Shown here piece by piece: positions 22,701 through 35,995 of a stretch of 64,000 bases of DNA. Position 1 is the stretch's first letter. Each line of letters opens with the position of its first letter. The stretch lies in NCBI GenBank assembly GCA_023101725.1, contig JALJCO010003429.1, positions 620,001 to 684,000 of the forward strand, given 5' to 3'. The notes under the pieces were generated by a model. The model was not told the DNA's origin. It did no database searches and saw nothing but the letters and a program-made list of their open reading frames with translations. The DNA is from Atherinomorus stipes. Lineage: Eukaryota; Chordata; Actinopteri; Atheriniformes; Atherinidae. Made by a program: the position numbers and the translations under genes.

Positions 22701-25638
22701 GCTCCTTCTGTCTCCTGTCTTATTGCACCATTGAGCGAATCCCAAACTGGCTGCTGATGTGGAAGAATTGATCAGGTCAAATTGTACATATTTGCATGAA
22801 ACGAGTGTCTCAGCAACATGATCATCTGTTTAAACAGCTTGTTTGGAGCTGGTGCCATCATTGCTGCACAAGTGTGCATGTATGTTTTGTTGCTCTGCTG
22901 TGTCATTACAAGGATAAACAAACAACAGCCTGGCTAACATTAGACTAATCCTCTTGTCTCTTTGTCTTTGTGTCAGTGTTTTTGTGCATTAATGACTGAC
23001 TAATATGTGTGAGAATTTAGCTCTTTTTGGATTTGTTGCTGATGTCTTAGAGCAGTAAATTGAATTTCTGATCTGCCTGCTCTTGTGAGCCAACATGTAA
23101 AAACCTTACAGTTATTATGATGTAAGATTAGTGTTACAATCCAACTCTGCAAGAGGAGAAACAAAGGTAACATGAAATAAAGATGCCCAGATGTAAAGTG
23201 GAGTAGTCGTGAGGTTTATTATCCATGTGGTGGGCAGAACTTCAGAAGAAAGAAAAAAAGGAGTAAAGGGTGGGTGAAATCAAAAGAAGAAGCAAAATAG
23301 ATGGGGCTATACGGGAAAATCAAGCTTGATAACTAATGCATGTGCAAATCAAAGAAAGAAAACCTGACTGTACTGGATACAAAACAAAACCACAAGAAAG
23401 GAGTAGCACCGATATGCAAACAACAAAGAACTACTGAGTGATGGGATGGCTATCAAATCTATTGAACTTGGCTGAATTTCCAAATAATGAACACTCAATT
23501 GACCAAACCAAACAAAGATTCCTTACGGGCCCTCAATAAACTCACGAAGGAGGTCGCCCAAAAGTTACACTAGATTGTATCCAACGATCACAATCAAACC
23601 AAGTATCGACAAAGCTGACGAGCTGTCTGGCAAACAAACGAATGCGGCAGCAGCGATTAGTTCAGATTGGGGAGAGCAGGTGAACCAGGGGGCGAGAGTG
23701 GAGGGTGTGTCGAGACAGAGCCAATCCCAGCCAGGCAATGAGACATGGCATTGCATTTGCATACAGCACAGGAGGAGGAAAGGATTAGGGTGGATGTTAG
23801 GATGTACCCCCGAGTTAAAAAACAAAACAAAACATTTTTTGAATAAAAAATACACATAAATATGCAAAAATGGGGAGAAAAACAATAAAACTTAAGATGA
23901 CCCAAATGGGGCATCAAAAAACACATCATCATAACAATTACCATTGTATAGACCGAAATTGCCTGAAAGCTTATCACACGTTTGCAACAAAGAATTTTAT
24001 TTGGGCCAAAGGTGGAGCCAAGGGGTGGCCGGGGCCCCTCTCCTCACGTAATACAGATGTTATACTCTTTTAAAAAAGTCAACTTTGTGGAACATAGAGG
24101 CCTTCAAATGAAAAACTGCAACCCTGTCTTTATTAAGCACTAGCTGTAGAAGCAATTTATGTTTATGTGGGCCATATAGTTGCTCTATAATATGAGAACG
24201 GACAAGGTAGGGAAGGCTAGGGATGAGGGTCAATCACTTGCAACTTTAAGACAAGTTGTCACAATACCATGCACAGTAATGGTTTATGCCATTAAGCGAG
24301 AAAAAACACACACAAAAAAAATAGGCGTCAGTCTCCGTGCCACAAGTTACATTATGATGTGAATCTGGCCGTCTTTATAAAGGCTTTGTGTTGTTGATCT
24401 GAGTTTAATCTGAAATCTCCGCTAACATATGTGCTTTGTAGCTCTGTGCCCTATTCTTTCTGAAATTAACATTCGATTGCAAATAAAAGAAAGAAAAAGA
24501 ATCATTTTTGAGAAGCGCCAACAGCTTCATCGGAAGCAATATTTTCTTCTAGAGCATCATTCAGCAGAACCTGTCAGTCAGTTACTGAGGAGGAAAAAGG
24601 ACGGTGCTGAGAGGGAGAGGTTGATTTTTCAGACTATATTATTACTATCATTGTCACTCATCCTCCTGAGACACATACACACACACACACACACACTGGT
24701 GAATATAAAGCAACTTTTCCCTCAGGGTGCTGATGCGAAAGCTTATTTTTGACACAAATATGCGTTTGTAACGCTAAACGCATCACTCTATTGATTTCAT
24801 CCTTCCTGAGGATCAGACTGTCTGCTAATAGATTGACAGCTTTTTAACGAGTTGACAAAGATTTTCCTGTAGTGTCAAGGTTCACAAAGTTCTTGTAGTA
24901 GCCTGCAGCCCCAGTACCTCTTGATTTTTTGATGACAAGATTCATAGACTGATCCCCAACAAGACCTGGAGGTGGTGTGTCAGTTTTCATATATGCACAT
25001 CTCATTCAACATTTTTTTTTTTTTTTTGTCATTTTTGTGAATATATACACACCACTGCAAGTGTATGGTTGTTAACAGTGTTATTCTAGATCTGTTTCCA
25101 TTTTGCTCCTACAGTATACAGTATATCGCAAAAAACTTTGGTTTTAATCTTAGTACTTTTTATCCTTGCCCTGCTGTGATACTGCCTAAGCAGAATTTGA
25201 TAAAAAGCAGTTTAAATGTGCTGGAAAAAGGAAAAATGCTCTCAAATTTTAAGGGGCAAGTCTGACTTGATTAAGCATATTCGTCATGACTTGAAGGCAG
25301 GAATATCCAATTACAGATGCTGCAACTGTTCTAGCTTTGCTTTGACCCCCAAATGATTTTGACAATATATAATTCTGTTTGATGTTTTTTGAGTTTTTGA
25401 TGCTTACGATTCTGATTTCTCTGGTTAATTATTGATTTGGGTACGTTTGTATTTGTATTATACTCCCTTGTTTCTGTATATTTACCTCCAAGCAGCAACA
25501 GTTCCTCATCATTGAAATGGTTCTGAACAGTGGCTGTCCAGCATTTCTGAAGATCTTTCTGTTTTGATTTGGATGTAACATACTTTTTACTTATTTTCCA
25601 GTCAAATTAATGTACTTGACTATTTTTGGATGAATGTG
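19726..25638. other. Intronic stretch, no gene
   Basis: Unique AT-rich DNA. Short frames (for example 20116-20367, 23575-23859) lack recognisable domains and overlap antisense frames. A CA microsatellite lies at 24671-24696 and a T run at 25012-25027. Confidence 0.4.
24671..24696. repeat. (AC)n microsatellite
   Basis: About 13 AC units with one T interruption near the start. Confidence 0.9.
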
Positions 25639-25646
25639 TTTTTTTG

Positions 25647-27264
25647 TAGAGATGTCTCATATGATCAGCTTACTGATATTTTCAGTCGATATTGGCATTC
25701 AAATGTGATATCGGCATGTATCGTTTCAGTTTTATCGAACCAATATTTCTACTAATAAAATCTCACAAGATTTTGTTGCTCCATTAGCATTCATCCAGAA
25801 AAGTCACTGTTTTTCTGGAAAAACTTCATATCCCAGCATTCCTTTTAGAGTCATGTGACTATGGTGCAGCAGCTGCTACTACAGACTGACTTTCTTTAAA
25901 CCTGATTATAATATATCTAGTTTTAAGTCTTTGGTTAAGTTGCCAAGTTGTCATGACCGTTATAATTAGGGTTGGGCATTGAGAATCAAGCATCGATGGG
26001 AACCGGGACAAACTCTCCGATTCTCCTGGAATCGTTCAATTTTAAAAATTTCGATTCCTATTTTCAATGCCCAGTCTGCCAAACACCAGAGAATCCACTG
26101 GAAGCAGAACGTTTGTTAGTACTGAGTTTCTGGTACACCCAATTATGCTGACGCACACGGCTCAGTGTCTTTAGCGAGTTTCAGACTCTCTGTTGACTCT
26201 CTTTCAATAAAAACGCTAGCAACAAGTCTAGATACACTTTCTGGTCTTATTGAAGACTTTTGAGACTGACGTGAAAAAACGTTAAGTTTATTTCGTGCTG
26301 CCGCGGCCCCCCACCCTTCTCACAGCACACACTACTGAGGCTGCAGGAAGCATCAGACACAGCCGGAGATGTTCACCTCCGCTCCAAAAACCAAACTGAA
26401 AAACTCAAAGCTGCCACTGATTATCAGATATTAATGTCTTTAAGTGAAGAATGTGGACAGAAACATTTAATTTTAGGTAATGTAACATGTAGTAGACTAT
26501 TAATTAGAAAATAGCCAGTTTAACAGTTAAAGTTCTTAAAATGGTGAAATGATGAGGTCTATTCAAGTTTTGCCAGGGATAATTTTGATGTCTTTTTCTG
26601 CTCTTTCTTTCTTAGTTGAAATGCAATTAAATGCTTTTGGTAAGAACATAAATAGAGCTGGAGTTTGCTACATTAATGTCCTTGTCCGTTATTGGATTTA
26701 CCTGCCTACAAAAATGTAAACTTTTTTTTTTTTTACCCTAACCCTTAAAAGAATTGGAATGCTGTGCATGTTATTTACATTGCATAGATGAAGGCCACAT
26801 TAGATCATACAACACAAAAAAGGCAACTATTTTTTCATTTTCAGATTTTTTCTTGCCAAACAATATGAAGTGACATACAAAATGTATTCACATGGGCACG
26901 AAAATAAATATTTAAAAATTTACAAAGGAGTTTCTACTTTATACTGAATCGATATTGAACCATTTACCAATATTTAATTGAATCAAATCAATATTGAATC
27001 AAATTGCAACCCAAAGAATCGAAATTGAATTGAATTGTGAGGTTCTAAACAAGTCAGACTACGGCTGGGTACAGTAATAGTAAAGACTATTTTTGGATCT
27101 TTGCTCTTGGAATAGAATAGTTGTATCTCTCCAAATAAAAGAGCTACAACCTCTCAGTTGTCTGCATAGATCAGTATAGGTTGATATAGGATATCGGAAA
27201 TTAAGAATTGGACGATACTGGTATCGGATATCGGTTTAAAAAAGCCAATAACTGAACATCCCAA
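25647..27264. mobile_element. hAT-like element, copy A, carrying inner hAT-like debris
   Basis: The left end TAGAGATGTCTCATATGATC is followed by CGATATTGGC-type repeats. The right end holds GATATCGG-type repeats and closes GAACATCCCAA, the decayed inverse of TAGGGATGT. Flanks TTTTTTTG (25639-25646) and GTTTTTTG (27265-27272) give an 8-bp duplication with one mismatch. The right end, read inverted, matches the left end of the copy at 42290. Inside, from 25967, a second unit begins TAGGGTTGGGCATTGAGAAT with ATCGATGGGAACCGG, another common fish hAT-end type; its far limit is unclear but ATCGAATTGAAT-like repeats run to about 27040. No transposase frame remains. Confidence 0.7.
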
Positions 27265-27589
27265 GTTTTTTGTTTGGTTAAGCTGTTTAGTAATGATTTA
27301 TCAGTCCTTTTAGTGCACACACGAAGAAGAAAAATACTCAAGGAATGGACCAAATTGAAGTAGCATCCTTAAGCATTGTCCTATCAGCAGTCTTTAGCAA
27401 AGAAACATATTTGTTCCATTACATTTAGTTGTCACAGTGGGAATCACCAACATTTTTCCACCATCAAGGTGATTAACAAAAATTATTAACTGAAACATCA
27501 TATCTGTTGCCTGTTGTCAGTTGGTAACTGAAGTGATGATGAAAGTGACATCCTTAAGAAATACTGGTAAAAAAAAAAATCAAGCAAAG

Positions 27590-27935
27590 TACCGACACAA
27601 GACCTGACCCTCCATACATCTGGACCTTCATCTGATTCATCCACTGTTAACTGAAACCAATTAAAAACGGTTTAGGAAGACGTCAAGAAGTCACTCTAAA
27701 GGAAGAGAAACAGGAACAGAAGACAGAGCTCTGCTAATGAAAATCACTGGCAACAGGACTTATGAAGTGATGAATGGAGCTTGGACCGCAGCATCACTGA
27801 AGAAGGATGGTGGCATGTCGACAGAGAATACAGCATCAGCCAACATCCATAGCTTTAAAATGTCCTTCAAGAAACCTGAGAAGCTATTCTTGACTACTTA
27901 AAGAAATTATTAGTTATTAGACATTTCTGAAGAGA
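27590..27935 (+). mobile_element. Tc1-like transposon fragment, internally deleted
   Basis: The wording of fish Tc1-like transposase genes is recognisable at nucleotide level: GACCTTCATCTGA, GGAAGAGAAACAGGA and CAGAGCTCTGCTAA from the N-terminal half, then CGACAGAGAATACAGCA, CAGCCAACATCCA, ATGTCCTTCAAGAAACCTG and GACTACTTAAAGAAAT from the C-terminal end. The middle, with the catalytic DDE segment, is missing. Terminal inverted repeats were not located. The match is from memory of the family and should be treated as provisional. Confidence 0.5.
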
Positions 27936-30900
27936 GGATAAACAACCATAAAACTATTAATAAGACTTTAATGAACACGCTTAATTGTTAACAGTCAATA
28001 TGCGAGCAAGGCTTAATGATGCTGCATGAGTTGGGGGATCAATGAGTGCTGCACACAAACCCAGTTGTTCCATATCCACTGTCACATTTCAGATTCTCTA
28101 TTTCCTTTTATTTCTGTTCATTCATTTTGCCCACTCCTATGTCGGCCATTCTCTAATTTTTATGGCACAGTCGATTCCCTCGGCTTATTTCTACAGTCGT
28201 GTGTGTGTGTTTTGTTTGTTTTAAAGCCCCATTACAATATCTTTGAACTGCTTTGGGATTTGAATTAAGATGATCCTGCTGGGAGGTCAAACAACAGTCA
28301 CTTACTTCAAGCTTGATCTAATTAGAAGAGCAAGGAATGAGTGGACCTCCCACTCCGCAGACGTCAAATTGAGAGAGAGGGTAGAAAACAGAGACGAAAC
28401 AGATGAAAGATTTTCCACAAATCGGACCATTAAAATCCAGCATATATCCTATTGAGAAAAAAAATAAAACTGGTTTGAAATGAACTGGGTTAGTGCAAAA
28501 TACAAAAACAACAAATAAAAGCATGTCAGCTTTCATCTTGGAGCTATAATCGCATGCTATTAAACTAACTGCAGGATGCCCTATTTAAATCTTTTTATGC
28601 TGGGATCTTTGCAGTTTGTGTGTGTGTGTTAAAGCAGGTCCTCCTGCATCCTCTCTCCATCCACATCCCTTTCTCTCATCTGCATTTCTCATCTAATTTA
28701 AAAACTCTATCCATCTCCCACCCCTTCTCCTTTTTCCTTCATGTCTGTTTAGCGTTTATAGATGGTAATGAAAGATTTCTCCCCGTATCAGAACTGTGTC
28801 GAAAGGAGATGGAAACAACTGCACCCTGCGATCATCCTCCCTCCGCGCACACACCTGCGCACGCACGCACACACATCCGCACGGCACTTAAGAAAGCCAA
28901 GCATGTCCGTACTTCCACTTCTCTTGAGTGTTTGATGCAGCTCTTCCTCCCTTTCAGCCGCTGCTTTTTCTCCCATTTTTCTTTTTGCTCCATCAACTTC
29001 TTTCTTAAAAGTACACATACTTGCACGCGGTGTATGCACAAGCACACATATACACATAGAAAACACACACAGCCACGCAGAAATGTGGTTGCCACATCAC
29101 TCTGCGGCGTCTGCAGTGAACAATCAGAGCCGACTTGCTTCTCTTGCCCGCTCCCTGCGTCCTATGTGTACAGTAGCGCTTCTCCGGGTGCAGCAACACA
29201 ATTCCATTAAAATGGACGAGTCCCCCCCCCTTAATGTTCGCATGGCGTAGCCCTTGCCCAGCACTGCACCATGTTTGGGGCAGTGAGCTGTGCTAAAAGA
29301 CAGGGAACGTAGAGATGCGGGCAGTAAGAGTGACATGAATTAAATATCCCTTCAACGAGCCTCTCCCTTGTTCCACTCGCCTCTCCATTATGATGGAAAG
29401 CCCCGTGGAGCATGAAGTCAACCTTAATTGTTCTGAAGTAGCGGGCTCGACAGGCACAAGGATGGATGGATAGATGGTTAAAAAAAAAAAAGAAAAAAGG
29501 ATGACTTGTAAGAACGTCCCAGTGTGACAAGCAGAGAACAAGCTGTGAGCACCTTTGGGGGGCTCTCAGGAAGATGGCATTATCCATGTTTTATCGGCAC
29601 ATGTAGTTTATTTGTCTCTCTCTCTCTCTCTCTCTGGCTCTCTCTTCTCTTATTTCCCAGTTGACGTAATGTACCTCCAGCACTTTGCTCTTAAAACTTC
29701 AGCTCTAAAAACAAGGATGCTGCATTGAATCCATTAACATGAAAGACAACTTAAGAGGTCTTGTCGAGCCTGAAAACAAAAGTGAGTGTCCTCGCGACTG
29801 ACAGTCAACTGAAAGCTGCCCAGCCTTCACATACGCAGCTCGGCCAACTTTCAACCCTCAAGAAGTGAAAGAAGTGGAATATTAACTCCCCCCCCTCCTC
29901 ATGCTTGTATTCGTCCTTTGGCTAGTTGTCACACCTCTGCTGTGTTACAGAGATTTACAATGGCATTTTTATGCATTTAGGTGTAAAACACGTTCTCTAT
30001 ATGCTGTACATGAAAATCTAAAGGACATACTTAGCTATAAGTCAGTGTGACAGCTACATGATTTGCACAGGCTCTTTATGTGTGTTCCAGTGGCAACAAA
30101 CATCCCTTTACATCTTTGTCTCGCCTCTTTAAACGCTGCAGCAAATGATGACTTTTTGGAGGGAACTATTTTTAGTTTCCAGGTCACTTTGCAACTCATC
30201 TCAGCACTCTTGGTTCTTTTAGCTGCAGAGTCCTTAATATGTAGTCCTTAAAGTGTCGTGTCGCATCATGTAACTGACATAGTGCGGCGAGCTCTCGGCT
30301 TTTGCGTCGTAGTGTTGCACGATTCAGCTGACTTGGGTGATTGTGGGAAGGGACGAGGAAAGAGTGACTCAACAGCTTTCTCCTTGAGAGAACAACAGAG
30401 AGGGAGAGATGAGCATAAACGAGAGCATTGGAGATAGAATGAGAAGTGCTGAGGAGAACCTGAGCGAGGCCAAAGGGCTTTTTTTTTCTTTTAAAAAAGC
30501 TGCCTTTAATTAAGTTGATAGTATGGCTATTAGCGATAAGAGTTTTGCTGAGAAAAGTCAGTGCACATCCTATTAAGTACCCCATTTCATACTGTTATTA
30601 CTGTATGCAAACTCTTTTAATACCGTAATCGTGACCCTTAAATCCATCCCTTATTTGCAGAGATGACCAGGCTACAGCTTTGCACTGTGGCCGTTCTTTT
30701 GTGTGTATGTTTGGTTTTTCTCAACCGTTCATTATGTTTGGGAAATTCATTTCTTAAAATGCTACTTATATTCCACTTTATAAATGCACATATCAGCTAT
30801 TTGGTGCTGGGAAAACAGAGCATGGAGCTTTTAAGTCGGCTGCTGCAGTTAGAAATGTGGCCTTTAAGAGTTGAGATTAAAATCAAGCAATACCAACTTG

Positions 30901-31664
30901 GCCAGTGAGTCTAAAGTAAAATGCTGAGGGATGCTTAAAATGCTCCATTAAGCTGAGAGAAACTGCAGAATCAGGTGATAATTCGCCTTGGGCTTCTCGC
31001 TATGAGCGACATCTTTCATATTATATGTTATGTCATCATTAAACGACGAGCATAGCTCAAAGCTGCCGTTTATTCGGGTTCAGTAAATTATTTTTATGCA
31101 TTAATTAATGCTCTGGTTTTGTGCTCCTTTGCCCTTTAGAAATATTCTCCCTTGTACATGTCGTTTCCCCCCCTGTCCCTCCAGCCTTTTTGTCTTTTTC
31201 TTTTGGGAGGACAGGCATGCAACAAGACATGTGGGGAGGTTTCAAAAATAACCAGAAGAAGAGACAATGGGTAAGGTGGGAATATGAATGGAAGAGGGGA
31301 GGGGACGGGGGTGGAAAGAGGGAGGCTTTCAGGGTCAACGTTGACAAATGGGCCTGCAGAGTTAGCCGTGGCTCCGGGGAGCACGGACAGTTAGGTCAGT
31401 GTTCCCTAAGGGGAACAGGGAAATGGGGTTTTTTACCTGCAGAAACATCAAAGAGAGAATGCAAGGGAAATAAAAGAAAACGGGAGATACAGAGAGACAG
31501 GGACGCGGCAGAGTATGTGGCAGGTATGGGGGTGTTACCTCCGCTGTTCTGTTATTTAAAGATAAATGGCAATGGTTGCAGCCACATTTTGTGAGGATGC
31601 ACAGCAGCCACCAGCAGTTTAACCCCTTTTTTTCTATATGGACACTATAATAGTACATTATGAT
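27936..31664. other. Intronic stretch, no gene
   Basis: Contains a pyrimidine- and CA-rich section (28640-29080) that produces long but unsupported frames on both strands, a (TC)n tract (29615-29634) and a C run at 29222-29231. No exon was recognised. Confidence 0.4.
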
Positions 31665-32458
31665 CGGAGGTGGAAAAGGTACTGGTAAATTGTAGTTCAG
31701 TAAAAGTACAGTATCTTTACTTTGTTTGATTTCTACGCAAGTAAAAGTACCCATCAAAAAGTGTACTTTTTTAAAAGTACTTAATTTAAAATTTACCTTG
31801 AGTAAAAGGATGAGTTATAGATCTAATCCAACACTGTTTTTGAGAAACTTTTACAACACTACGATAAAAAAGAGAGAAAAAAGAACCAAATCAAAGTATC
31901 CAAGATGGTGAATAAAGTCCTTATTAACAAGTAGTACTTTTTTTTTCTTTCTATAGCAAACATAAATTCAATTGTCTTAATGAACAAATGAGCACACTGA
32001 CTGCTTATTTGAAAAATGAAATAAAGTAACATGCTCCAACAGAATATTCTGCACACTGAATAGCATAGCATTAGACAAATTTGTCAGCATTTGCATGATG
32101 AAGTTATTTGCCTCGTTTGCGTTTGAACACATTGAGCTGGCCGAGATACGGCCAAGGATTTCCTTCTTCATCTTCACAGGAAATGTAGTTGGCAACCCTC
32201 AGCCTCCTCCATCCCCATCCCTTGCTGGGCACTAGCCATCATCAGTGAAAATTCCCCTCAGTAGACATTTCACCGAACATCACCAAAGTAGATTCGTAGC
32301 ATAGCTTAACAATCCCTAACTTTCCACATTAATACTTCTTCAGGCTGATTTTTCTCTCCTTGCGTTTCAGTTTTTTACTCTGTAATGGGCATAGTTTCCA
32401 AAGTCGTGAAGTCAATTACTTAGGCTAAAATGCACTTAAGTAAAAGTAAAATTTCTTA

Positions 32459-32869
32459 CGCTATATTGCCAAAAATATTTGCTCAGATATATAAAATAAC
32501 GCACCTACATGTAGGTGTTTTTACAAACATTTGTGAAAGAATGGGTCACTCTCAGCAGCTCTGTGAATTCCAGCGTGGAACTGTGATAGGATGCCACCTG
32601 TGCAACAAATCTAGTTGTGAAATTTCCTCACTCCTATATATTCCACGGTCAACTGTCAGCTGTATTATATGAAAATGGAAGTGTTCGGGAACGACAGCAA
32701 CTTAGCCACAAAGTGGTAGATTATGTGAGCTGATGGAGCAATGTCAGCAGATGCTGAAGCGCATAGTGCAAAGAGGTCGCCAACTTTCTGTAGAGTCAGT
32801 TTCTACAGACCTCCAAACTTCATGTGGCCTTCAGATTGAAGGTGAGCGAGTACTTTTGGCAATATAGTG
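32459..32869 (+). mobile_element. Tc1/mariner-type deletion derivative, nested in the hAT-like element
   Basis: The termini CGCTATATTGCCAAAAAT and ACTTTTGGCAATATAGTG are inverted copies, flanked by TA at 32457-32458 and 32870-32871, the Tc1/mariner target duplication. The 411-bp unit keeps only the 5' part of the transposase and joins it directly to the right end. Confidence 0.85.
32541..32842 (+). pseudogene. N-terminal DNA-binding part of a Tc1-like transposase
   Basis: From an ATG at 32541 the frame shows EFQRGTVIGCHLCNKS, EISSLL and STVSCII, the first helix-turn-helix of the paired-like domain, then a stop. A shift in frame gives GTTAT, MLKRIVQRGRQLS and TDLQTSCGLQI, the second helix-turn-helix. 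The catalytic DDE domain is absent. The remnant would at most bind transposon ends; it is broken by at least one frameshift. Confidence 0.75.
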
Positions 32870-32956
32870 TATATCAAAAACTACTCAAAAATGAAGAATT
32901 TACTCACAGAAACTACAGTAACTTGAGTAAACGTAATAAGCTACTTTCCACCTCTG

Positions 32957-35586
32957 GTGATGTTGTTTGGGACTGGAATAAGAAGTTTCCATACAATCCT
33001 ACCCATGATAAAAAGTGTAAAAACACGGATCTGGATATCAAACTTGCATCCAAAAGTTGAAAGTTGACATGTGTGAAACTTAAATGTGAATATTCTTTAT
33101 TCCTCCTTGATAGAACCCTATGACTTGTTAAATCTTAAAAATGATGGATTTGGTAACACTCATTTAATGTTCCTGTAGAGCAGAGGATGCCTGACGAGTC
33201 TAATGAAATTTGGCAGTTTTGCACATTTGCACCTTCCAACAAACACTCGTACAGTATCTGTCTTGCATCCGGTCTCTTCTCTCAGCTAGTAAAAGCCATT
33301 CCAATGTGGATTCTTGTCCCATCTCTTTGTCTGTCACGTCCTCCGTTCCTGTAATGATGCTGTTTCTGATTCTTTGCTGAATCAGCCACTGGCCAGCTTC
33401 CACAAAACTCATCTCAGTTTGCTAATTATGTTCATTTTATTGATCCCTTGAGTGTCATAAGATTCTAAAACCAAGTTTTTCCAACTCGGCCACTTTTTAG
33501 ACAGGTTTAGAATCTTGTAGAATATCTAGCGTGACTAAAACTAACTTGTTTATCAAGCTTTTGTGGGGATGAGACTCCTGTTTACATGAAAATGTATCTT
33601 CTTTCAGAACCTCTCTTTTTATATACAGAAAGGATGTGAGGCATGTAGAGCACACTCTTTATATCCACTGAGATGCGTTCTTATTTCATGTTCCAAATAT
33701 CCTGGCAAACTTTTTTTTTTTTTGTGCAAATAACTTTGTGGTAAACCAACTTCTTGCCCTGAGAGTGAACTTGCTGCCACCCAGGTAAACCATCACATTG
33801 TGGAGAGCTCAGGTAAGAAGTCCTTGAGAGAAGTGATCCTTTCTTCTCCTCCCAGCAATAAGCCCACGCTCTGCCTGGCCGACCCTGGCTTTCTGCGCTT
33901 GAATAGTGAAGCTTCTGAAAGAACAGAAAGAGACTGAGTTTTGTTATTAAAGGGTTTGAATTAATCGAAATCACTGACTTTTCAAAGGCTCATTGCAGAA
34001 GGCTGATGAGAAGCTATGATAAGGTGCGTTTTTTTTTTTTTTTTTTTTTTTCATTTTTTTGCGTATGTTTGAATGCGTAGCTTTTGTGCGTCAACTCGGG
34101 CGTGTGGGTGCAACGTGATCGAGTGTTTCTGTGAGCCATAGCTTGCATGCAGCTAGAGATGTTAGTTTAGTTTCGACCTTGACTAGAAGTAGAGGGCAGC
34201 GTTAGGGCACACCCACTGAGAAATGTGCCTTGACAGGAAGAGAGCCTCACATGCACACATAAAGTACACAAAGACACAAAAACTATTTTGCTCACAAACA
34301 ATCCCCCATGAAAGACACAAAAATGTACACAATGAAAATAGATTTATATGTTAGAACTTGGGACTGTTAAAAAGCGAAGCCCAGGTTTGTGCAGGCCACA
34401 CACCCTGTTTGACCATCTACCACAGCGCACATACAGCACACTCTACCGCCAATATTAAGCCCACTTGGGAATTGATGAAGATTAAAAGCTCTCTCATTTA
34501 ACTGTGGTCCCCCCCTGCAGCATACTGGCTGTAATTTATTACTGTTTCTAAACACATACACACACACATAAATGATGGCTTTGCAGTGCTGTCACTGCAG
34601 AGCAAGGCCATTTAGCATTCTACTCAGTGCATGGGTGTATGTGTGTGTGTTTCACTGTATCTGCTACACTTACTCAGGATATTTCTCCAATGCTAAGATT
34701 TCCTGTTAATAATAATTTCTGGCTTGGAAACAAAAAAAGGTTACGACAAATGTAAAAGCAGATAAAGATAATTTCAGTTTCATCTCTTCGACTATACAGT
34801 GCCATTTAATTTTGAGCACCTGGGGAACATGAAATGAAACAATTTAAACCAAAGAATAAGTGTATGGTGTGTCTTATTTTACTTTATTTAGCTATCACTG
34901 AAAATGACTTATTTCAGTGTTTTTTGTCCGTATGATTGAGGAGTAGAAAAGTTTAAGTTGAACTAAAACAATATGTTGTATCTTGGCTTTGCAGCCGTGT
35001 AAAAACCATGAGACCTGCATCACTCTTACACATTCAATTTCACTTCAGATCACTCGTTTATCACAGACCCACATCATCATAAACATCCAGACCTTCCAAC
35101 TGTAACAGATTGAAGCCAGCTTAAATCTCAAATCAAATTCTCCTCAATACTTCACCGGCGCTGTCTCATCATCACACCCTCCGCCCCCTGAGCAGGAAGG
35201 AGATTGCTGAGCTGTATGTTGCCCTCGCTCCTGGTCAGCTGTGGAGCACCACAGCTGTTCAAATGCAGGATGGTGCCAGGAGGTGGCAGGTGGCAGAGTT
35301 TAGGAAAGCCTTAGTTGCCTTTTGCCCATATTTCACTGAATATGTTGCATCCTTTTTCACCTCAGCTATGTTTGCAAGCCGCACTGAGGACATTAACATT
35401 ATGAGTCCGAGAAATACAACACGATATCAGACAGCTAAAGAACTGCAAAAAAAAAAAAAAGAAAAAGTGTGATATGGTCTAATAGTGTCCGTGTACTCAG
35501 ATATCTCCACATCAACACCAGGCGTGGGAGCTGTCACACACTCGTCCTCTTCAGCCAGTTAATTACCATCTATATTTATTTAAACT
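32957..35586. other. Intronic stretch, no gene
   Basis: Unique sequence with T runs at 33712-33723 and about 34027-34050. The frame 35263-35472 has a plausible-looking start but ends in a poly-Lys run from an A tract and matches no domain I know. Confidence 0.4.
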
Positions 35587-35995
35587 AGGGATTCACAATG
35601 TTGGACTTTTGGACGATGCTGAGATTTTACAACTCATTTTGCCGATAACTGATACCAATACGGATATTTCAGCTGAAATGATGTAAAAGTCGCTCTTTGT
35701 GCAAAATTAGAAAAATGCTTCTGCTGTATCTGCTGCAGATACAGCTGCCGTAGACATCACAGTGTTGAACGGTGTATCACAGACCCACAGTCTGATGATG
35801 TTCCCATGCCCCACACATTACTGTAAAAAAAAAGAACAAGAAAAAAACAAACAAAACAAAACAAAGCAAAAAGTACAGCATTCTGCAGGTTTCTCATCAG
35901 ACAGCACCTGTTATAATTATATTGGGTCGATGTCGGCTGATATTAATATTCCATTTTAAAGGGAATATCGGCCTGAACCGATATTGGGCCGATAA
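35587..35995. mobile_element. hAT-like element remnant
   Basis: The left boundary TAGGGATTCACAATGTTGG leads into GCCGATAACTGATACCAATA. The right side has TCGATGTCGGCTGATATTAA, then ATATCGGCCTGAACCGATAT and GGGCCGATAATAC. Repeated CCGATA/TATCGG motifs in both orientations characterise a fish hAT group with ends like TAGGGATCGACCGATA. No target duplication or transposase is visible. Confidence 0.5.

Larger units (their letters stand above)
31665..32956. mobile_element. hAT-like element rich in ACTTTTACT motifs, carrying a nested Tc1-like element
   Basis: The left end reads CGGAGGTGGAAAAGGTACTG and the right end CTACTTTCCACCTCTG, inverted counterparts. Subterminal AGTAAAAGTAC and TACTTGAGTAAA motifs are typical of a widespread fish hAT group whose ends read CAGAGGTGGAAAGTA. 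No clear 8-bp duplication remains. The interior has no transposase frame of its own and is interrupted at 32459-32869 by a Tc1-like derivative. Confidence 0.7.

Noticed and set aside
28620..29210. 196-codon open frame
   Set aside because: Composition follows pyrimidine- and CA-rich repeats (His/Thr/Cys runs), antisense frames overlap throughout and no domain is recognisable.
31121..31594. 157-codon open frame
   Set aside because: Driven by purine-rich low-complexity DNA (Lys/Arg/Gly runs); no known motif and overlapped by antisense frames.
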